In this document: one piece after another, positions 9,623 through 21,132 of the stretch
Layout: each line of letters opens with the position of its first letter
Numbering within the stretch: position 1 is the first letter of the stretch
Assembly: GCF_028682455.1 (NCBI RefSeq)
Contig: NZ_JANHLD010000001.1
Coordinates: 2,190,001-2,243,111, forward strand
DNA length: 53,111 nt
Reading direction: 5' to 3'
DNA from: Pseudomonas putida
Lineage (GTDB): Bacteria > Pseudomonadota > Gammaproteobacteria > Pseudomonadales > Pseudomonadaceae
Program-made: the position numbers and the translations under genes
Notes under the pieces: generated by a model
Database searches by the model: none
What the model was told of the DNA's origin: nothing
What the model saw: the letters and a program-made list of their open reading frames with translations, nothing else

Positions 9623-10659
9623 CAGGAGCGCCCCCGTACCAGCAGGAAGAGGAAGAAAGGCGCGCCAATGAGCGCGGTCACGATCCCGATCGGGAGTTCG
9701 GCCGGCGCCAGCAGCAAGCGCGCGATGAGGTCGGCCAGCAACAACAGGCCGGCACCGGCCAGCAATGAGGCGGGCAACAGCACCCGGTGGTCCGGGCCGA
9801 CCAGCAATCGCATCAAATGCGGCACTACCAGGCCGATGAAGCCGATCAGGCCGGCAGCCGCCACGGCAGCGCCCACGCCCAGGGCCGTACACAACACCAG
9901 CTCCAGCTTGATCCGTTCGACATCAAAACCCAGGTGGCGAGCTTCGGACTCACCCAGCAGCATCGCGTTGAGCGCCGATGCCCGGCGAGGCAACCACAGC
10001 GCGACCCCGACCACCACGATCAGCAACGGCCAAAGGCGCTGGTAGCTGGCACCGTTGAGGCTGCCCAGGTTCCAGAAGGTCAGGGTGCGCAACGTTGCAT
10101 CATCGGCCAGGTAGGTAAACAGGCCGACCCCAGCACCGGCCATCGCCGTCATCGCCACGCCCGCCAACAGCATGGTGGCGACATTGGTCTGCCCGTTGCT
10201 GCGGCCAAAGCGATACACCACGCCGGTAACGATCAGGCCACCGCCGAAGGCGCACACCGACAGCACGTAAGGTTCAACCGCCGGTGGCATCCCTCCCAGC
10301 ATGCTGCCGCCGACGATGGCAATAGCGGCACCCAGCGCCGCCCCGCCCGAGACGCCCACCAGGCCAGGGTCGGCCAACGGGTTGCGAAACAATCCTTGCA
10401 TGGCCACCCCGGACAGCGCCAGCACCGCGCCGACGGCAATGCCGAGCAACGTCCGCGGCAAACGAATCTGGCCCAGGATCAGCTCCGCCTGGTGGGTAGC
10501 CTCGCCGTCCAGTGACAACCCGAGCATGCGCAAACCCGCCATCAAGGTGTCGCCCAACGGCAGGCTGACCGGCCCCAATGCCAAAGACAACCAGATAATC
10601 GATACCAGCATCACCCCCAGAGTGAGCAGCATCGGGCGAGGCCGGACAATCGCCGTCAT
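9622..10659 (-). CDS. phuU: Haem ABC transporter permease (FecCD family)
   Basis: The 345-residue protein is an FecCD/BtuC-type permease with about ten hydrophobic segments, the family-typical [15 protein letters not shown] loop near residues 87-100 and the [17 protein letters not shown] coupling region near 275-292. It would form the inner-membrane channel for haem with PhuV. It overlaps phuT at its start and phuV at its end by four bases each, a tightly coupled operon. Confidence 0.94.
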   Translation of the reverse strand: MTAIVRPRPMLLTLGVMLVSIIWLSLALGPVSLPLGDTLMAGLRMLGLSLDGEATHQAELILGQIRLPRTLLGIAVGAVLALSGVAMQGLFRNPLADPGLVGVSGGAALGAAIAIVGGSMLGGMPPAVEPYVLSVCAFGGGLIVTGVVYRFGRSNGQTNVATMLLAGVAMTAMAGAGVGLFTYLADDATLRTLTFWNLGSLNGASYQRLWPLLIVVVGVALWLPRRASALNAMLLGESEARHLGFDVERIKLELVLCTALGVGAAVAAAGLIGFIGLVVPHLMRLLVGPDHRVLLPASLLAGAGLLLLADLIARLLLAPAELPIGIVTALIGAPFFLFLLVRGRS

Positions 10660-11543
10660 TGGCCTGCCTCGGCCGCCAGGGCTTTGACATCCGGGTAGAA
10701 CACGCGGGTAAGCGCGGCCAGTGCATCCGGCACCCGCGGGCCGAGGCCGCCGACCAGCAGAGTGGGATCGATCACCATCACCCGGCCTTCGCGTCCAGCC
10801 TGAGTCTGGGCCAGGATCGGATTCTGCTCGAGCAGGGCCGCGCGTGCCGCATCGCCTTGCAGCCGGCCGCCGGCAAAGATGATCACCTGTGGGGCCAGGG
10901 TCAGCATCGCTTCACTGGACACCGGCTTGTAGCCATTGTGCTCTCCCAGGCTTTGCCCACCCGCCTGCTGGATCATCCAGGCTGCCAGAGTGTCCTTGCC
11001 CGCCACCTGCAAGTTGCCACCGGAATGGCTGAGCAACATCAGTACCCGGGGCGCCGGGTGTTGCTGTCGTGCTTGCTTGACCAGCGCAGCGTGTTGGCTC
11101 AAACGTTGTTCATAGCCACTCATCAGCGCCTGGGCTTCAGTGGGTTTGCCAAGCAGTTGGCCCAGTGCGGTCAGGTTGTGATGCAGCGTCGATACATCGG
11201 CCTTGGCCGACAGCAGTTCAATGCGCACACCGGCGGCCTTGAGCTGCTCCAGCACCGGTGGCGGGCCCATTTCATTGCTGCCGACCAGAATGTCCGGCTT
11301 CAGCGCGAGGATGCCTTCGGCAGCCAGCTGGCGCTGGTAGCCGATCCCCGGCAGGCTGTGCAGCGAGCGTGGGTACTGGCTGGTGCTGTCGACACCGACC
11401 AGCTTGCTTTCGCCACCCAGGGCAACCACCCACTCGCTGAACGCGCCGCCGGCACTGACCCAGCGCTGGGGCAGGGCCTCGGTGGCGGTAGCCATCTGGC
11501 TGAGGAGCACGCCGGCACAGGCCAGCAGTGTTTTCATACGCAT
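10656..11543 (-). CDS. phuT: Periplasmic haem-binding protein
   Basis: The 295-residue protein has a cleavable signal peptide (about residues 1-21) and the TroA/BtuF periplasmic-binding fold typical of PhuT/HmuT. A Tyr in PGIGYQRQ, at residue 69, lies where PhuT has its axial haem-ligand Tyr. The ATG at 11543 is preferred because GAGGA lies nine bases upstream; an alternative ATG is at 11537. It passes haem from the PhuR receptor to PhuUV. Confidence 0.92.
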   Translation of the reverse strand: MRMKTLLACAGVLLSQMATATEALPQRWVSAGGAFSEWVVALGGESKLVGVDSTSQYPRSLHSLPGIGYQRQLAAEGILALKPDILVGSNEMGPPPVLEQLKAAGVRIELLSAKADVSTLHHNLTALGQLLGKPTEAQALMSGYEQRLSQHAALVKQARQQHPAPRVLMLLSHSGGNLQVAGKDTLAAWMIQQAGGQSLGEHNGYKPVSSEAMLTLAPQVIIFAGGRLQGDAARAALLEQNPILAQTQAGREGRVMVIDPTLLVGGLGPRVPDALAALTRVFYPDVKALAAEAGQ

Positions 11544-11555
11544 CAAGTGGATTCC

Positions 11556-12626
11556 TCAGGCAGTCAATGGGCGAGTGGATTCTGCCAGTGCCCGCCAGTC
11601 GTCACGCTCCGGCACACCCGGCTTGCGCACACCGAACAGCTGGATGACCAGTTCGCCCTCGGCATCGAAGCCTTCGTAGCTGGTGACGATGCCATCGACA
11701 CTTGGCTTGCGTACGCGCCATAGCTCGGTCACGCCGGTGGTCTTAAGGTGCAGGTTGAACGCAGGGTCGAGTACGTTGAACCAGGTGTCCATCCAGCGCA
11801 GGTTGCTGACCGGGCCCGAGTGAATCTGGATGCAATGTTTGTTGCCCACGAACACCATGATCGGCACTTCGCGCTTGCCGGCTTGCTCGATCACATTGGT
11901 CAACTCGACGGTGGCCAACGGCTCTGCCCATTGATGGCCGGCCAGGCGCAAGGCCTGGGTGCGCGCCACATCGTTGCGCTTGAGCAAGGCAAAGAAATCA
12001 TGGGTGTCCTGCAACTGCGACCACTCGGTGCGCAGGGCGTGCACGTCGACCTCAGCATCGGCGCGTGGTGCCTTGGCGGGGGGCAGGAGTTGCAGGTCCA
12101 GCTCGGCCGTCTGCTGCTCGGCGCGAAAACGCTCTACCAGGGGTGCCCAGGCATCTGCCTCGCTGGTGGCGGTGAGGAACACCTTGTGGACGGCAACCCC
12201 CTGGCGGTCAAAGACCTGAATGCTGCGCTGGGGACCGCGCGCCGTCGCTTCGTCAACGGCAAACACGCTGGCCCAACCGCTGAGGAACAGGCGCAGATCG
12301 ATGTCGGGCGACAACACCATGCCCATCTGGCCGCTGCCCATCACCGTCACGTCACGGTAGACGCCCTTGCGCTCGTGCACGCAATGCTCGTTTCGGGTCA
12401 GCGCCATGATGTAGCCCAGCTCGCCAAGCGCGGGCAGCAGCGTTGCCCATTCCGGGCGCAGGCGCACGGTGTCGGTGCCCAGGCGGCTGGCCGTCAGTTC
12501 GGCTTCGCTGACACCGAGCCTGGCAGCGGCATCGCGGGCGCGCAGGCCAGGTTGCTCGCTGCGCAGCTGTTGCCAGGCCTGGTACAGCGACGGCTGGTTG
12601 GACGGGGCACAAGTTGGGGCGGTCAT
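11556..12626 (-). CDS. phuS: Cytoplasmic haem-binding / haemin-degrading factor
   Basis: The 356-residue protein matches the HemS/PhuS family in length and in its two-repeat organisation (about residues 30-170 and 200-340). Characteristic text includes NEHCVHERKG in the first half and FVGNKHCIQIHSGPV in the second, where the conserved His residues lie. It has no signal peptide. PhuS hands imported haem to the haem oxygenase. It lies between tonB and phuT with gaps of 18 and 12 bases, and AAGGAG is well placed before the ATG. Confidence 0.93.
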   Translation of the reverse strand: MTAPTCAPSNQPSLYQAWQQLRSEQPGLRARDAAARLGVSEAELTASRLGTDTVRLRPEWATLLPALGELGYIMALTRNEHCVHERKGVYRDVTVMGSGQMGMVLSPDIDLRLFLSGWASVFAVDEATARGPQRSIQVFDRQGVAVHKVFLTATSEADAWAPLVERFRAEQQTAELDLQLLPPAKAPRADAEVDVHALRTEWSQLQDTHDFFALLKRNDVARTQALRLAGHQWAEPLATVELTNVIEQAGKREVPIMVFVGNKHCIQIHSGPVSNLRWMDTWFNVLDPAFNLHLKTTGVTELWRVRKPSVDGIVTSYEGFDAEGELVIQLFGVRKPGVPERDDWRALAESTRPLTA

Positions 12627-12644
12627 GGGTGAACTCCTTCAGGG

Positions 12645-13376
12645 TCATCGGTTCGCCGTAAGGGCGAATTCTATTGGTATTTCAACGCGGCTGGGTACTG
12701 CCCGGCCGCCGACAATTTCGGGGCGAAAACGCCACTGGGTGACAGCCTCCAGGGCAGCCTGATCGAGGCTGTCAACGCCCGAGGAGCGCACCAGCTTGAG
12801 TTTGAGCTGCTGACCACGCTCGTCCAGGCTCACCTCCACGCGCACGATGCCTTGCTGGTTGCGTCGGCGTGCCTGGGACGGGTAACGAGGGGGTGGGGGA
12901 GGGCTGACGAAGCTTGGGCGCAAGCTCACCACCGGGGTAAGCGCAGGTGCCGGGGCTGTCGATATCGGTGCAGAAGGTTTGGCAACGGGCGCGCCAGACG
13001 GTTGTGCGGCGGCGGTCATCGACTGGGGCGCTGTGCTGGCTTGCTGGGCAGGGCGAGCCTCGCTGCGTGGCGGCGGTGATGTCTTGGCGACTGCCGGCCG
13101 GCTGTTGGCTGCGCTGGGAACAGGCGGTGCAGGTTGGGGTTTTGCTGGCACAGGCATTTTTGCCGGCATGGGCTTTGCCGCCTGCCGGGGGGCCGGTTCT
13201 GGCCGCTGGGACGGTGCCGGGGCTGCTTGAGCGTTGGGCGCAAGGCTGACCCACTGGATCGCCATCGCCGGCTGAAAGGGCAGGGAGGCTGATCGTGCCT
13301 CACGGTCGTGCAGCAGCCAGGCCAAGCCGGAATGCAGTGCGACAGACAACAGCAAATAGCCTGCAAGACGTTTCAT
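12645..13376 (-). CDS. TonB family energy-transducing protein
   Basis: The 243-residue protein has one N-terminal membrane anchor (about residues 5-22), a long Pro/Ala/Lys-rich periplasm-spanning region (about 45-155) and a C-terminal TonB domain (about 160-243) beginning at PPRYPSQARRRNQQG and including GVDSLDQAALEAVTQWRF. It is the first gene of the haem operon, divergent from the receptor, so it is probably a TonB dedicated to haem uptake. It must still work with ExbB/ExbD, which are not in this window. Confidence 0.9.
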   Translation of the reverse strand: MKRLAGYLLLSVALHSGLAWLLHDREARSASLPFQPAMAIQWVSLAPNAQAAPAPSQRPEPAPRQAAKPMPAKMPVPAKPQPAPPVPSAANSRPAVAKTSPPPRSEARPAQQASTAPQSMTAAAQPSGAPVAKPSAPISTAPAPALTPVVSLRPSFVSPPPPPRYPSQARRRNQQGIVRVEVSLDERGQQLKLKLVRSSGVDSLDQAALEAVTQWRFRPEIVGGRAVPSRVEIPIEFALTANR

Positions 13377-13390
13377 GCACGTTCTTTTTT

Positions 13391-13427
13391 ATAAATGAGA
13401 ACGCATATGGTAATAATTTGCATTTGG
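13391..13427. promoter_or_regulatory. Fur-box-like region in the divergent tonB/phuR control region
   Basis: TGGTAATAATTTGCA at 13408-13422 matches the 7-1-7 Fur consensus TGATAATNATTATCA at 11 of 14 defined positions. An adjacent AATGAGAACGCATAT at 13394-13408 looks like a second, weaker half-match. The site is 15-50 bases upstream of the tonB start and about 200 bases upstream of phuR, so iron-replete Fur would probably repress the operon and possibly the receptor. Confidence 0.75.
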
Positions 13428-13618
13428 AAGTCAAGCTGGTTATCTTCGCTGCCGCTGCCCAACAGTGTGTCCTGCGATCAGCGCCCTTCGCAGAAAGGGA
13501 TCCATCGCTGCGTCCATAACAAAATCCAACACATTCCAGTCAGCTTCAGACGCCAGCCCAGGACCGTTTGCAGGCCTGCTGCGTACGACCGCTGCCTGAC
13601 CTTCAGGAGTCAAGTTAG

Positions 13619-15847
13619 ATGTCGATTCGCCCGCCATTCCCCCAGCGTTCGTGGCTTGCCTTGCTGCTGCTTTCGCCATCGCTGGCCCTGGCTGCAGAGC
13701 CCGTCACCCAGTTCGACACCGTCAGCGTGACCGCCACCCGCACCGAGCAAACCCTGATGCAGGTGCCGAGCACGGTCTCGGTTCATGGCGAACGCGAAAT
13801 CGACCAGCACAACGACAAGAACCTCAAGGACCTGGTGCGGTACGAGCCGGGTGTCTCGGTCAGTGGTACTGGCAGCCGCTTCGGCCTCAATGGTGCGAAC
13901 ATCCGCGGTATCGACGGTAACCGCGTGTTGACCCAGGTCGACGGTGTGCGGATGCCGCAAAGCAACTTCTTCAGCCCGTTCCAGGACGTGCGCAGCAACT
14001 ACGTCGACCTCGACACCATCAAACAGGTGGAAATCATCCGCGGCCCGGCATCTTCGCTGTATGGCAGCGACGCCATCGGCGGTGCTGTCAGCTACATGAC
14101 CAAGGATGCCGGCGACTACCTGGAGGAAGGCGACGACACCTACGCCCGCTTCAAGACCGGCTATGACGGCAGCGATGACAGCTGGCAGCGCAGCGCTACC
14201 TTCGCCGGGCGTACCGGATCGGTCGATGGCCTGCTGCACCTTGGCCGCCGCGATGGCCAGTCTGTCGACACCTGGGGTGGCACCGGCGGTACCGGCAGCG
14301 CCCGCGAGGAAGCCAACCCGCTCGACTACACCACCGAGAACCTGCTGGCCAAGCTGGGCTGGGACTACGCCGATGGCGACCGCCTGCAGTTCACCTACGA
14401 GCGCTACCAGGACGATGCCAACAGCAACCTGCTCAGTGACATCAACCCGCGGGCGACCTTCACCAGCCCGGCCATTCTTGGCTCGCAAGCCAAAGACAGC
14501 ATCGACCGCGACCGCTACAGCCTGGAGCACACCCTGGGCTTGAACAGCCTGCTGGCCGACCAGCTCAAGTGGCAGCTCAACTATCAAGAAAGCAGCAACA
14601 GCCAGAAAACCGCCCAGCAGCGCCAGACCACGACCGGAGTGAATCGCCTTCGTACCCGCGACTCGCAATACGATGAGCGTCTGTGGAGCCTGAACACCCA
14701 GCTCGACAAACAGTTCGCCATCAGCGACACCCGTCACCACCTGATCTATGGAGCTGAAGTCAAACGCATCGAAGCCAGCAACCTGCGCAAGGGCAGCGAA
14801 GTGCGCCTGGACACCGGTGCCGTGGTACCGGCCACCGAGAACTTCCCAGTCAGCGACTTCCCGGACCCGACCAGTGAATCCCTGGGCCTGTTCGTCCAGG
14901 ACAGCATCGAGATCGGCCGCTGGACCCTGCTGCCAGGCCTGCGCTACGACTACTATCGCCAGACCCCGCACGTCACCAACGCCTACCTCAACGGCCTGCC
15001 ATCGGAAACCGACCCGTCGCGCATCACCGACGACCACATCTCGCCCAAACTGGGTGTCACCTACCAGCTGACCGAGCATGAAAGCCTCTACGGCCAGTAC
15101 GCTGCCGGCTTCCGTGCGCCGAGCCCGGTGAACATGTACGGCGAGTTCAGCAACCCGCAGTTCGGCTACCAGCAGATCGGCAACCCGGACCTCAAGCCTG
15201 AAACCAGCGACAGCTACGAATTCGGCCTGCGTGGTCGATACGACATGGGCAGCTTCGGCATCGCGCTGTTCTACAACAAGTACAAGGACTTCATCGCCAC
15301 CGACACCGTACCCGACCCCAATGGCAATGGCCTGCTGACTTTCCAGCCGCGCAACCTGGGCAAGGTCACTATCCGCGGTGCCGAAGCCAAGGGTGACATC
15401 AAGCTCGACGCCTTCCTGCCAGCGGGTACCCGTGCCCTGGGCTCCATTGCCTATGCGCGTGGCAAGGATGAAGAAAGCGGCCAGCCGCTCAACAGCGTCG
15501 ACCCGCTCAAGGCCGTGATGGGCCTGGGCTACGATGCACCGAGCGGTGTGTTCGGCGGCCAACTGACCTGGACCCTGGTCCAGGCCAAGGACCGTGTCGA
15601 CCACAGCGGCGATGCCGACCTGCTGATCAACCGCCAGTTCGAAACTCCGGGTTATGGCGTACTCGATCTCAACGGCTGGTGGCAGGTTACTGACGAAGTA
15701 TCTATCAATGGCGGCCTGTTCAACCTCACCGACCAGAAGTACTGGAACTGGGGCGATGTCCAGGGCCGCGATACCGATGCTGCAGGCCTGGCGCGCCTGA
15801 CGCAGCCTGGCCGATACGCGGCGGTGAACCTTATCTGGGAGATCTGA
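13619..15847 (+). CDS. phuR: TonB-dependent haem receptor
   Basis: The 742-residue precursor has a signal peptide of about 26 residues, an N-terminal TonB-box-like segment (DTVSVTATR), a plug domain with IRGIDGNRVLTQVDGVR and a C-terminal beta-barrel. The haem-receptor signature is present as FRAPS near residue 498 and NPDLKPE near 522, with several Tyr between them and no obvious His there. In P. aeruginosa PhuR the extracellular haem ligand is a Tyr, which fits. AGGAG precedes the ATG. It diverges from the tonB-phuSTUV operon across a Fur-like site. A siderophore receptor is the unlikely alternative. Confidence 0.92.
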   Translation: MSIRPPFPQRSWLALLLLSPSLALAAEPVTQFDTVSVTATRTEQTLMQVPSTVSVHGEREIDQHNDKNLKDLVRYEPGVSVSGTGSRFGLNGANIRGIDGNRVLTQVDGVRMPQSNFFSPFQDVRSNYVDLDTIKQVEIIRGPASSLYGSDAIGGAVSYMTKDAGDYLEEGDDTYARFKTGYDGSDDSWQRSATFAGRTGSVDGLLHLGRRDGQSVDTWGGTGGTGSAREEANPLDYTTENLLAKLGWDYADGDRLQFTYERYQDDANSNLLSDINPRATFTSPAILGSQAKDSIDRDRYSLEHTLGLNSLLADQLKWQLNYQESSNSQKTAQQRQTTTGVNRLRTRDSQYDERLWSLNTQLDKQFAISDTRHHLIYGAEVKRIEASNLRKGSEVRLDTGAVVPATENFPVSDFPDPTSESLGLFVQDSIEIGRWTLLPGLRYDYYRQTPHVTNAYLNGLPSETDPSRITDDHISPKLGVTYQLTEHESLYGQYAAGFRAPSPVNMYGEFSNPQFGYQQIGNPDLKPETSDSYEFGLRGRYDMGSFGIALFYNKYKDFIATDTVPDPNGNGLLTFQPRNLGKVTIRGAEAKGDIKLDAFLPAGTRALGSIAYARGKDEESGQPLNSVDPLKAVMGLGYDAPSGVFGGQLTWTLVQAKDRVDHSGDADLLINRQFETPGYGVLDLNGWWQVTDEVSINGGLFNLTDQKYWNWGDVQGRDTDAAGLARLTQPGRYAAVNLIWEI

Positions 15848-15851
15848 TCGG

Positions 15852-15873
15852 AACGCGTCCCGCGGGACGCGTT
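15852..15873. other. Perfect 22-base palindrome after phuR
   Basis: AACGCGTCCC, GC and GGGACGCGTT form a perfect self-complementary sequence starting five bases after the phuR stop. It can fold into a very GC-rich hairpin. No T-run follows directly, so it may stabilise or terminate the phuR mRNA, with a full terminator at 15958-15987 behind it. Confidence 0.6.
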
Positions 15874-15881
15874 TGCCGGTA

Positions 15882-15948
15882 GCAGCAGCTTGCCCCGCGA
15901 TGCGCTGGGACAGACAGATCGCTATCGCGGGGCAAGCCCGCTCCTACA
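15882..15948. repeat. Inverted pair of REP elements (REPIN)
   Basis: GCTTGCCCCGCGAT and ATCGCGGGGCAAGCCCGCTC face each other across about 20 bases. The left copy lacks the usual GGAGCGG head, the right copy is complete. Confidence 0.8.
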
Positions 15949-15957
15949 CACGCGTAC

Positions 15958-15987
15958 AAAAAAGGCCGCCTCGCGGCAGCCTTTTTT
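15958..15987. terminator. Bidirectional Rho-independent terminator between phuR and nrdB
   Basis: An A6 run, GGCCGCC, a TCGC loop, GGCAGCC and a T6 run form a stem with one mismatch and T-tracts in both reading directions. It lies between the convergent phuR and nrdB genes and can serve both. Confidence 0.9.
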
Positions 15988-16006
15988 GCAGTGTACAAGC
16001 AGAGAA

Positions 16007-17254
16007 TCAATCCCAGCTCAACGCCCCGCCAGTCTGATACTCGATAACCCGGGTCTCGAAGAAGTTCTTCTCTTTCTTCAAGTCCATGATCTCGCTCATC
16101 CATGGGAACGGGTTGGTAGTACCTGGGTACTCTTCCTTCAGGCCGATCTGCGACAGGCGACGGTTGGCGATGAACTTGAGGTAGTCCTCCATCATCGCCG
16201 CGTTCATGCCCAGCACGCCGCGTGGCATGGTGTCGCGAGCGTATTCGATTTCCAGTTGGGTGCCCTGCAGGATCATCTGCGAGGCTTCTTCCTTCATTTC
16301 GGCATCCCACAGGTGCGGGTTTTCGATCTTGATCTGGTTGATCACGTCGATACCGAAGTTCAGGTGCATGGACTCGTCACGCAGGATGTACTGGAACTGC
16401 TCGGCAACGCCGGTCATCTTGTTGCGACGACCCATGGACAGGATCTGGGTGAAGCCGCAGTAGAAGAAGATGCCTTCCAGGACGCAGTAGTAGGCGATCA
16501 GGTTGCGCAGCAGCTCTTTGTCGGTCTCGACGGTGCCGGTGTTGAATTCCGGGTCGGAGATCGCGCGGGTGTAGCGCAGGCCCCAGGCGGCTTTTTTGGC
16601 GACCGACGGGATCTCGTGGTACATGTTGAAGATCTCGCCTTCATCCATGCCCAGCGACTCGATGCAGTACTGGTAGGCGTGGGTGTGGATCGCCTCTTCG
16701 AAGGCCTGGCGCAGGATGTACTGGCGGCACTCGGGGTTGGTGATCAGGCGGTACACGGCCAGCGCCAGGTTGTTGGCAACCAGGGAGTCGGCAGTGGAGA
16801 AGAAACCCAGGTTACGCATGACGATGCGACGCTCGTCGTCGGTCAGGCCTTCAGGGTTTTTCCACAGGGCGATGTCCGCGGTCATGTTGACCTCTTGCGG
16901 CATCCAGTGGTTGGCGCAACCGTCCAGGTACTTCTGCCAGGCCCAGTCGTACTTGAAAGGCACCAGCTGGTTGAGGTCGGCGCGGCAGTTGATCATGCGC
17001 TTTTCGTCAACCGCGACGCGGGCGGCAGAGCCTTCCAGCTCAGCCAGGCCTTCGGCGATGTCGAGGTCGTCCAGGGCGGCCTTGGCGCGTTTTACCGCGT
17101 CCGAGTCGGCTGCGGTCACTGCACGGGCTTCCAGTGCGGCGACACCGCCTGCGCTGTCGAGCTTGTCGATGCCAGCGGCAGCGGCTTGAGTGGCGGTGGT
17201 GCCTTTGGCGGCTTCTTCGCCTTCGTCTTTATCGAATTCGTCCCAGCTCAGCAT
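16007..17254 (-). CDS. nrdB: Ribonucleoside-diphosphate reductase class Ia, beta subunit
   Basis: The 415-residue protein is the radical-bearing small subunit that works with NrdA to make dNDPs. Di-iron ligands are visible as the Glu/His pair in [11 protein letters not shown] and the later [10 protein letters not shown]. The N-terminus carries an Ala/Asp-rich extension of about 80 residues before the ferritin-like fold, as in Pseudomonas NrdB. The ATG at 17254 has AGGAG eight bases upstream. It follows nrdA on the same strand after a 214-bp gap that holds a REP element and a hairpin, so it may have its own promoter or be co-transcribed. Confidence 0.96.
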   Translation of the reverse strand: MLSWDEFDKDEGEEAAKGTTATQAAAAGIDKLDSAGGVAALEARAVTAADSDAVKRAKAALDDLDIAEGLAELEGSAARVAVDEKRMINCRADLNQLVPFKYDWAWQKYLDGCANHWMPQEVNMTADIALWKNPEGLTDDERRIVMRNLGFFSTADSLVANNLALAVYRLITNPECRQYILRQAFEEAIHTHAYQYCIESLGMDEGEIFNMYHEIPSVAKKAAWGLRYTRAISDPEFNTGTVETDKELLRNLIAYYCVLEGIFFYCGFTQILSMGRRNKMTGVAEQFQYILRDESMHLNFGIDVINQIKIENPHLWDAEMKEEASQMILQGTQLEIEYARDTMPRGVLGMNAAMMEDYLKFIANRRLSQIGLKEEYPGTTNPFPWMSEIMDLKKEKNFFETRVIEYQTGGALSWD

Positions 17255-17376
17255 GGTGTGCTCCTGCTTGAGGGCCATGTTCAGTATGGCCGGTGGATCT
17301 TGGTTGCGTTGCTTGCGTTGGGTACAGCAGTGCACGCAAAAACTTGGAATGCTTCCGGGAGCGGGGCTCCTCGGAG

Positions 17377-17402
17377 AAGGCCGGATTGCTCCGGCCTTTT
17401 TT
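17377..17402 (+). terminator. Hairpin with T-run, oriented against nrdA-nrdB transcription
   Basis: AAGGCCGG, a six-base loop and CCGGCCTT are followed by a T-run on the forward strand. Both flanking genes are on the reverse strand, so as a terminator it would act on antisense transcripts; for nrd mRNA it is just a stable hairpin. Confidence 0.6.
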
Positions 17403-17436
17403 ATTGGGCGCTATAGGAGGAGGGGCGAGGGGCCCT

Positions 17437-17461
17437 GTCGTGGGACAAGCCCGCTCCTACA
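17437..17461 (-). repeat. Single degenerate REP element
   Basis: GTGGGACAAGCCCGCTCCTA matches the reverse complement of the REP consensus with two substitutions in the core. It lies in the gap between nrdA and nrdB. Confidence 0.7.
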
Positions 17462-17468
17462 GACAGCC

Positions 17469-20351
<2,883 letters not shown>

Positions 20352-20781
20352 GGGTGTCTCCACGTTCTCTATGTTTATTTAGGCGCCTTGTGGGCGCCAG
20401 CCGTTCCATCCGAAAGCTCAACAACCGACCCTGGCGACACGCGGGAACACGATGCTCCGGCATGCCGGACAGGTCGGGCATACTCACTTCGGGACAGATC
20501 AGGAATTAAAGGGCAACTGAGTGCCGCTCCCTGGCCGAAGTCAAAGGTTTTGAATCCACGACTCAAAACTGTTGCTGTCGGGTGTGGCAAAGCCTTGCAA
20601 CACCCATACCCGAAACAACGCCCTCCAAGGGCTTGCAACGGTCGCCTCCGCAGGAGCGGTTTGGCTGCAGATTTCTTCTAAAGTTCAAGCAAAAAAAGCA
20701 CTGCTGGAGGGCTTGAGTTCTTTGCTCAACTTGTGCTTGGGATTTTGTTCAAACCCCAATATGTAGTGTTTGTTTGCGATG
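20352..20781 (-). other. Long nrdA mRNA leader (inferred)
   Basis: If transcription starts near 20781, the nrdA leader is about 430 bases. It contains a GGCGCC-TTGT-GGCGCC-type hairpin at 20382-20398 and a 14-base palindrome TCCGGCATGCCGGA near 20456-20469. A possible 83-residue reading frame starting in the leader runs out of frame into nrdA. I saw no B12-riboswitch box and no other riboswitch I recognise. Confidence 0.45.
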
Positions 20782-20836
20782 GGGATACAAGATAATGCGG
20801 TCTCGGGGGTATTGCAAGGTTGTGCGCTGTGGATAA
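20754..20836 (-). promoter_or_regulatory. nrdA promoter with two NrdR boxes and a DnaA box
   Basis: On the reverse strand, TTGCAA (20812-20817), a 17-base spacer and TATCTT (20789-20794) make a sigma-70 promoter. CCCCAATATGTAGTGT (20754-20769) matches the NrdR box ACACWATATATWGTGT at 13 of 16 positions. ATACAAGATAATGCGG (20785-20800), exactly 31 bp away, matches at 11 of 16 and overlaps the -10. TGTGGATAA (20828-20836) is a perfect DnaA box. The spacing and overlap fit repression by NrdR when dNTP/ATP status is sufficient. Confidence 0.75.
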
Positions 20837-21132
20837 CTTGTGCGTATTTTGTGTGTGATTTGGGTCAACGCCTTGTAGGCCGCGTCTTAGCGACGGATGA
20901 CCGCCCGTCACCCTTTTTTTCACCGGGCGCGGGGGGCCGGCTGGGAATTTTCGGGCGCGCACCCTACCACAAAACCGACGACCTTCCGAGCGATCCGGGC
21001 CGTGGTCATTTGCCGCCCATGCCGATGGTTGGCAGGCGTCGGTACCCGACGTAGTATCCGGGGCCGATGTTGCCTTTTGGTGAAGTTGCACCCAGGGGCA
21101 CGTTTTATAACAACAAGCTGTCGAGGTGAGCC

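Noticed and set aside
13610..15604. 664-codon reverse frame opposite phuR
   Set aside because: Same shadow effect; the product has no recognisable domain and the phuR frame has a signal peptide, plug and barrel.
20352..20781. Cobalamin riboswitch in the nrdA leader
   Set aside because: No B12-box sequence was found and this is a class Ia enzyme that does not need cobalamin.
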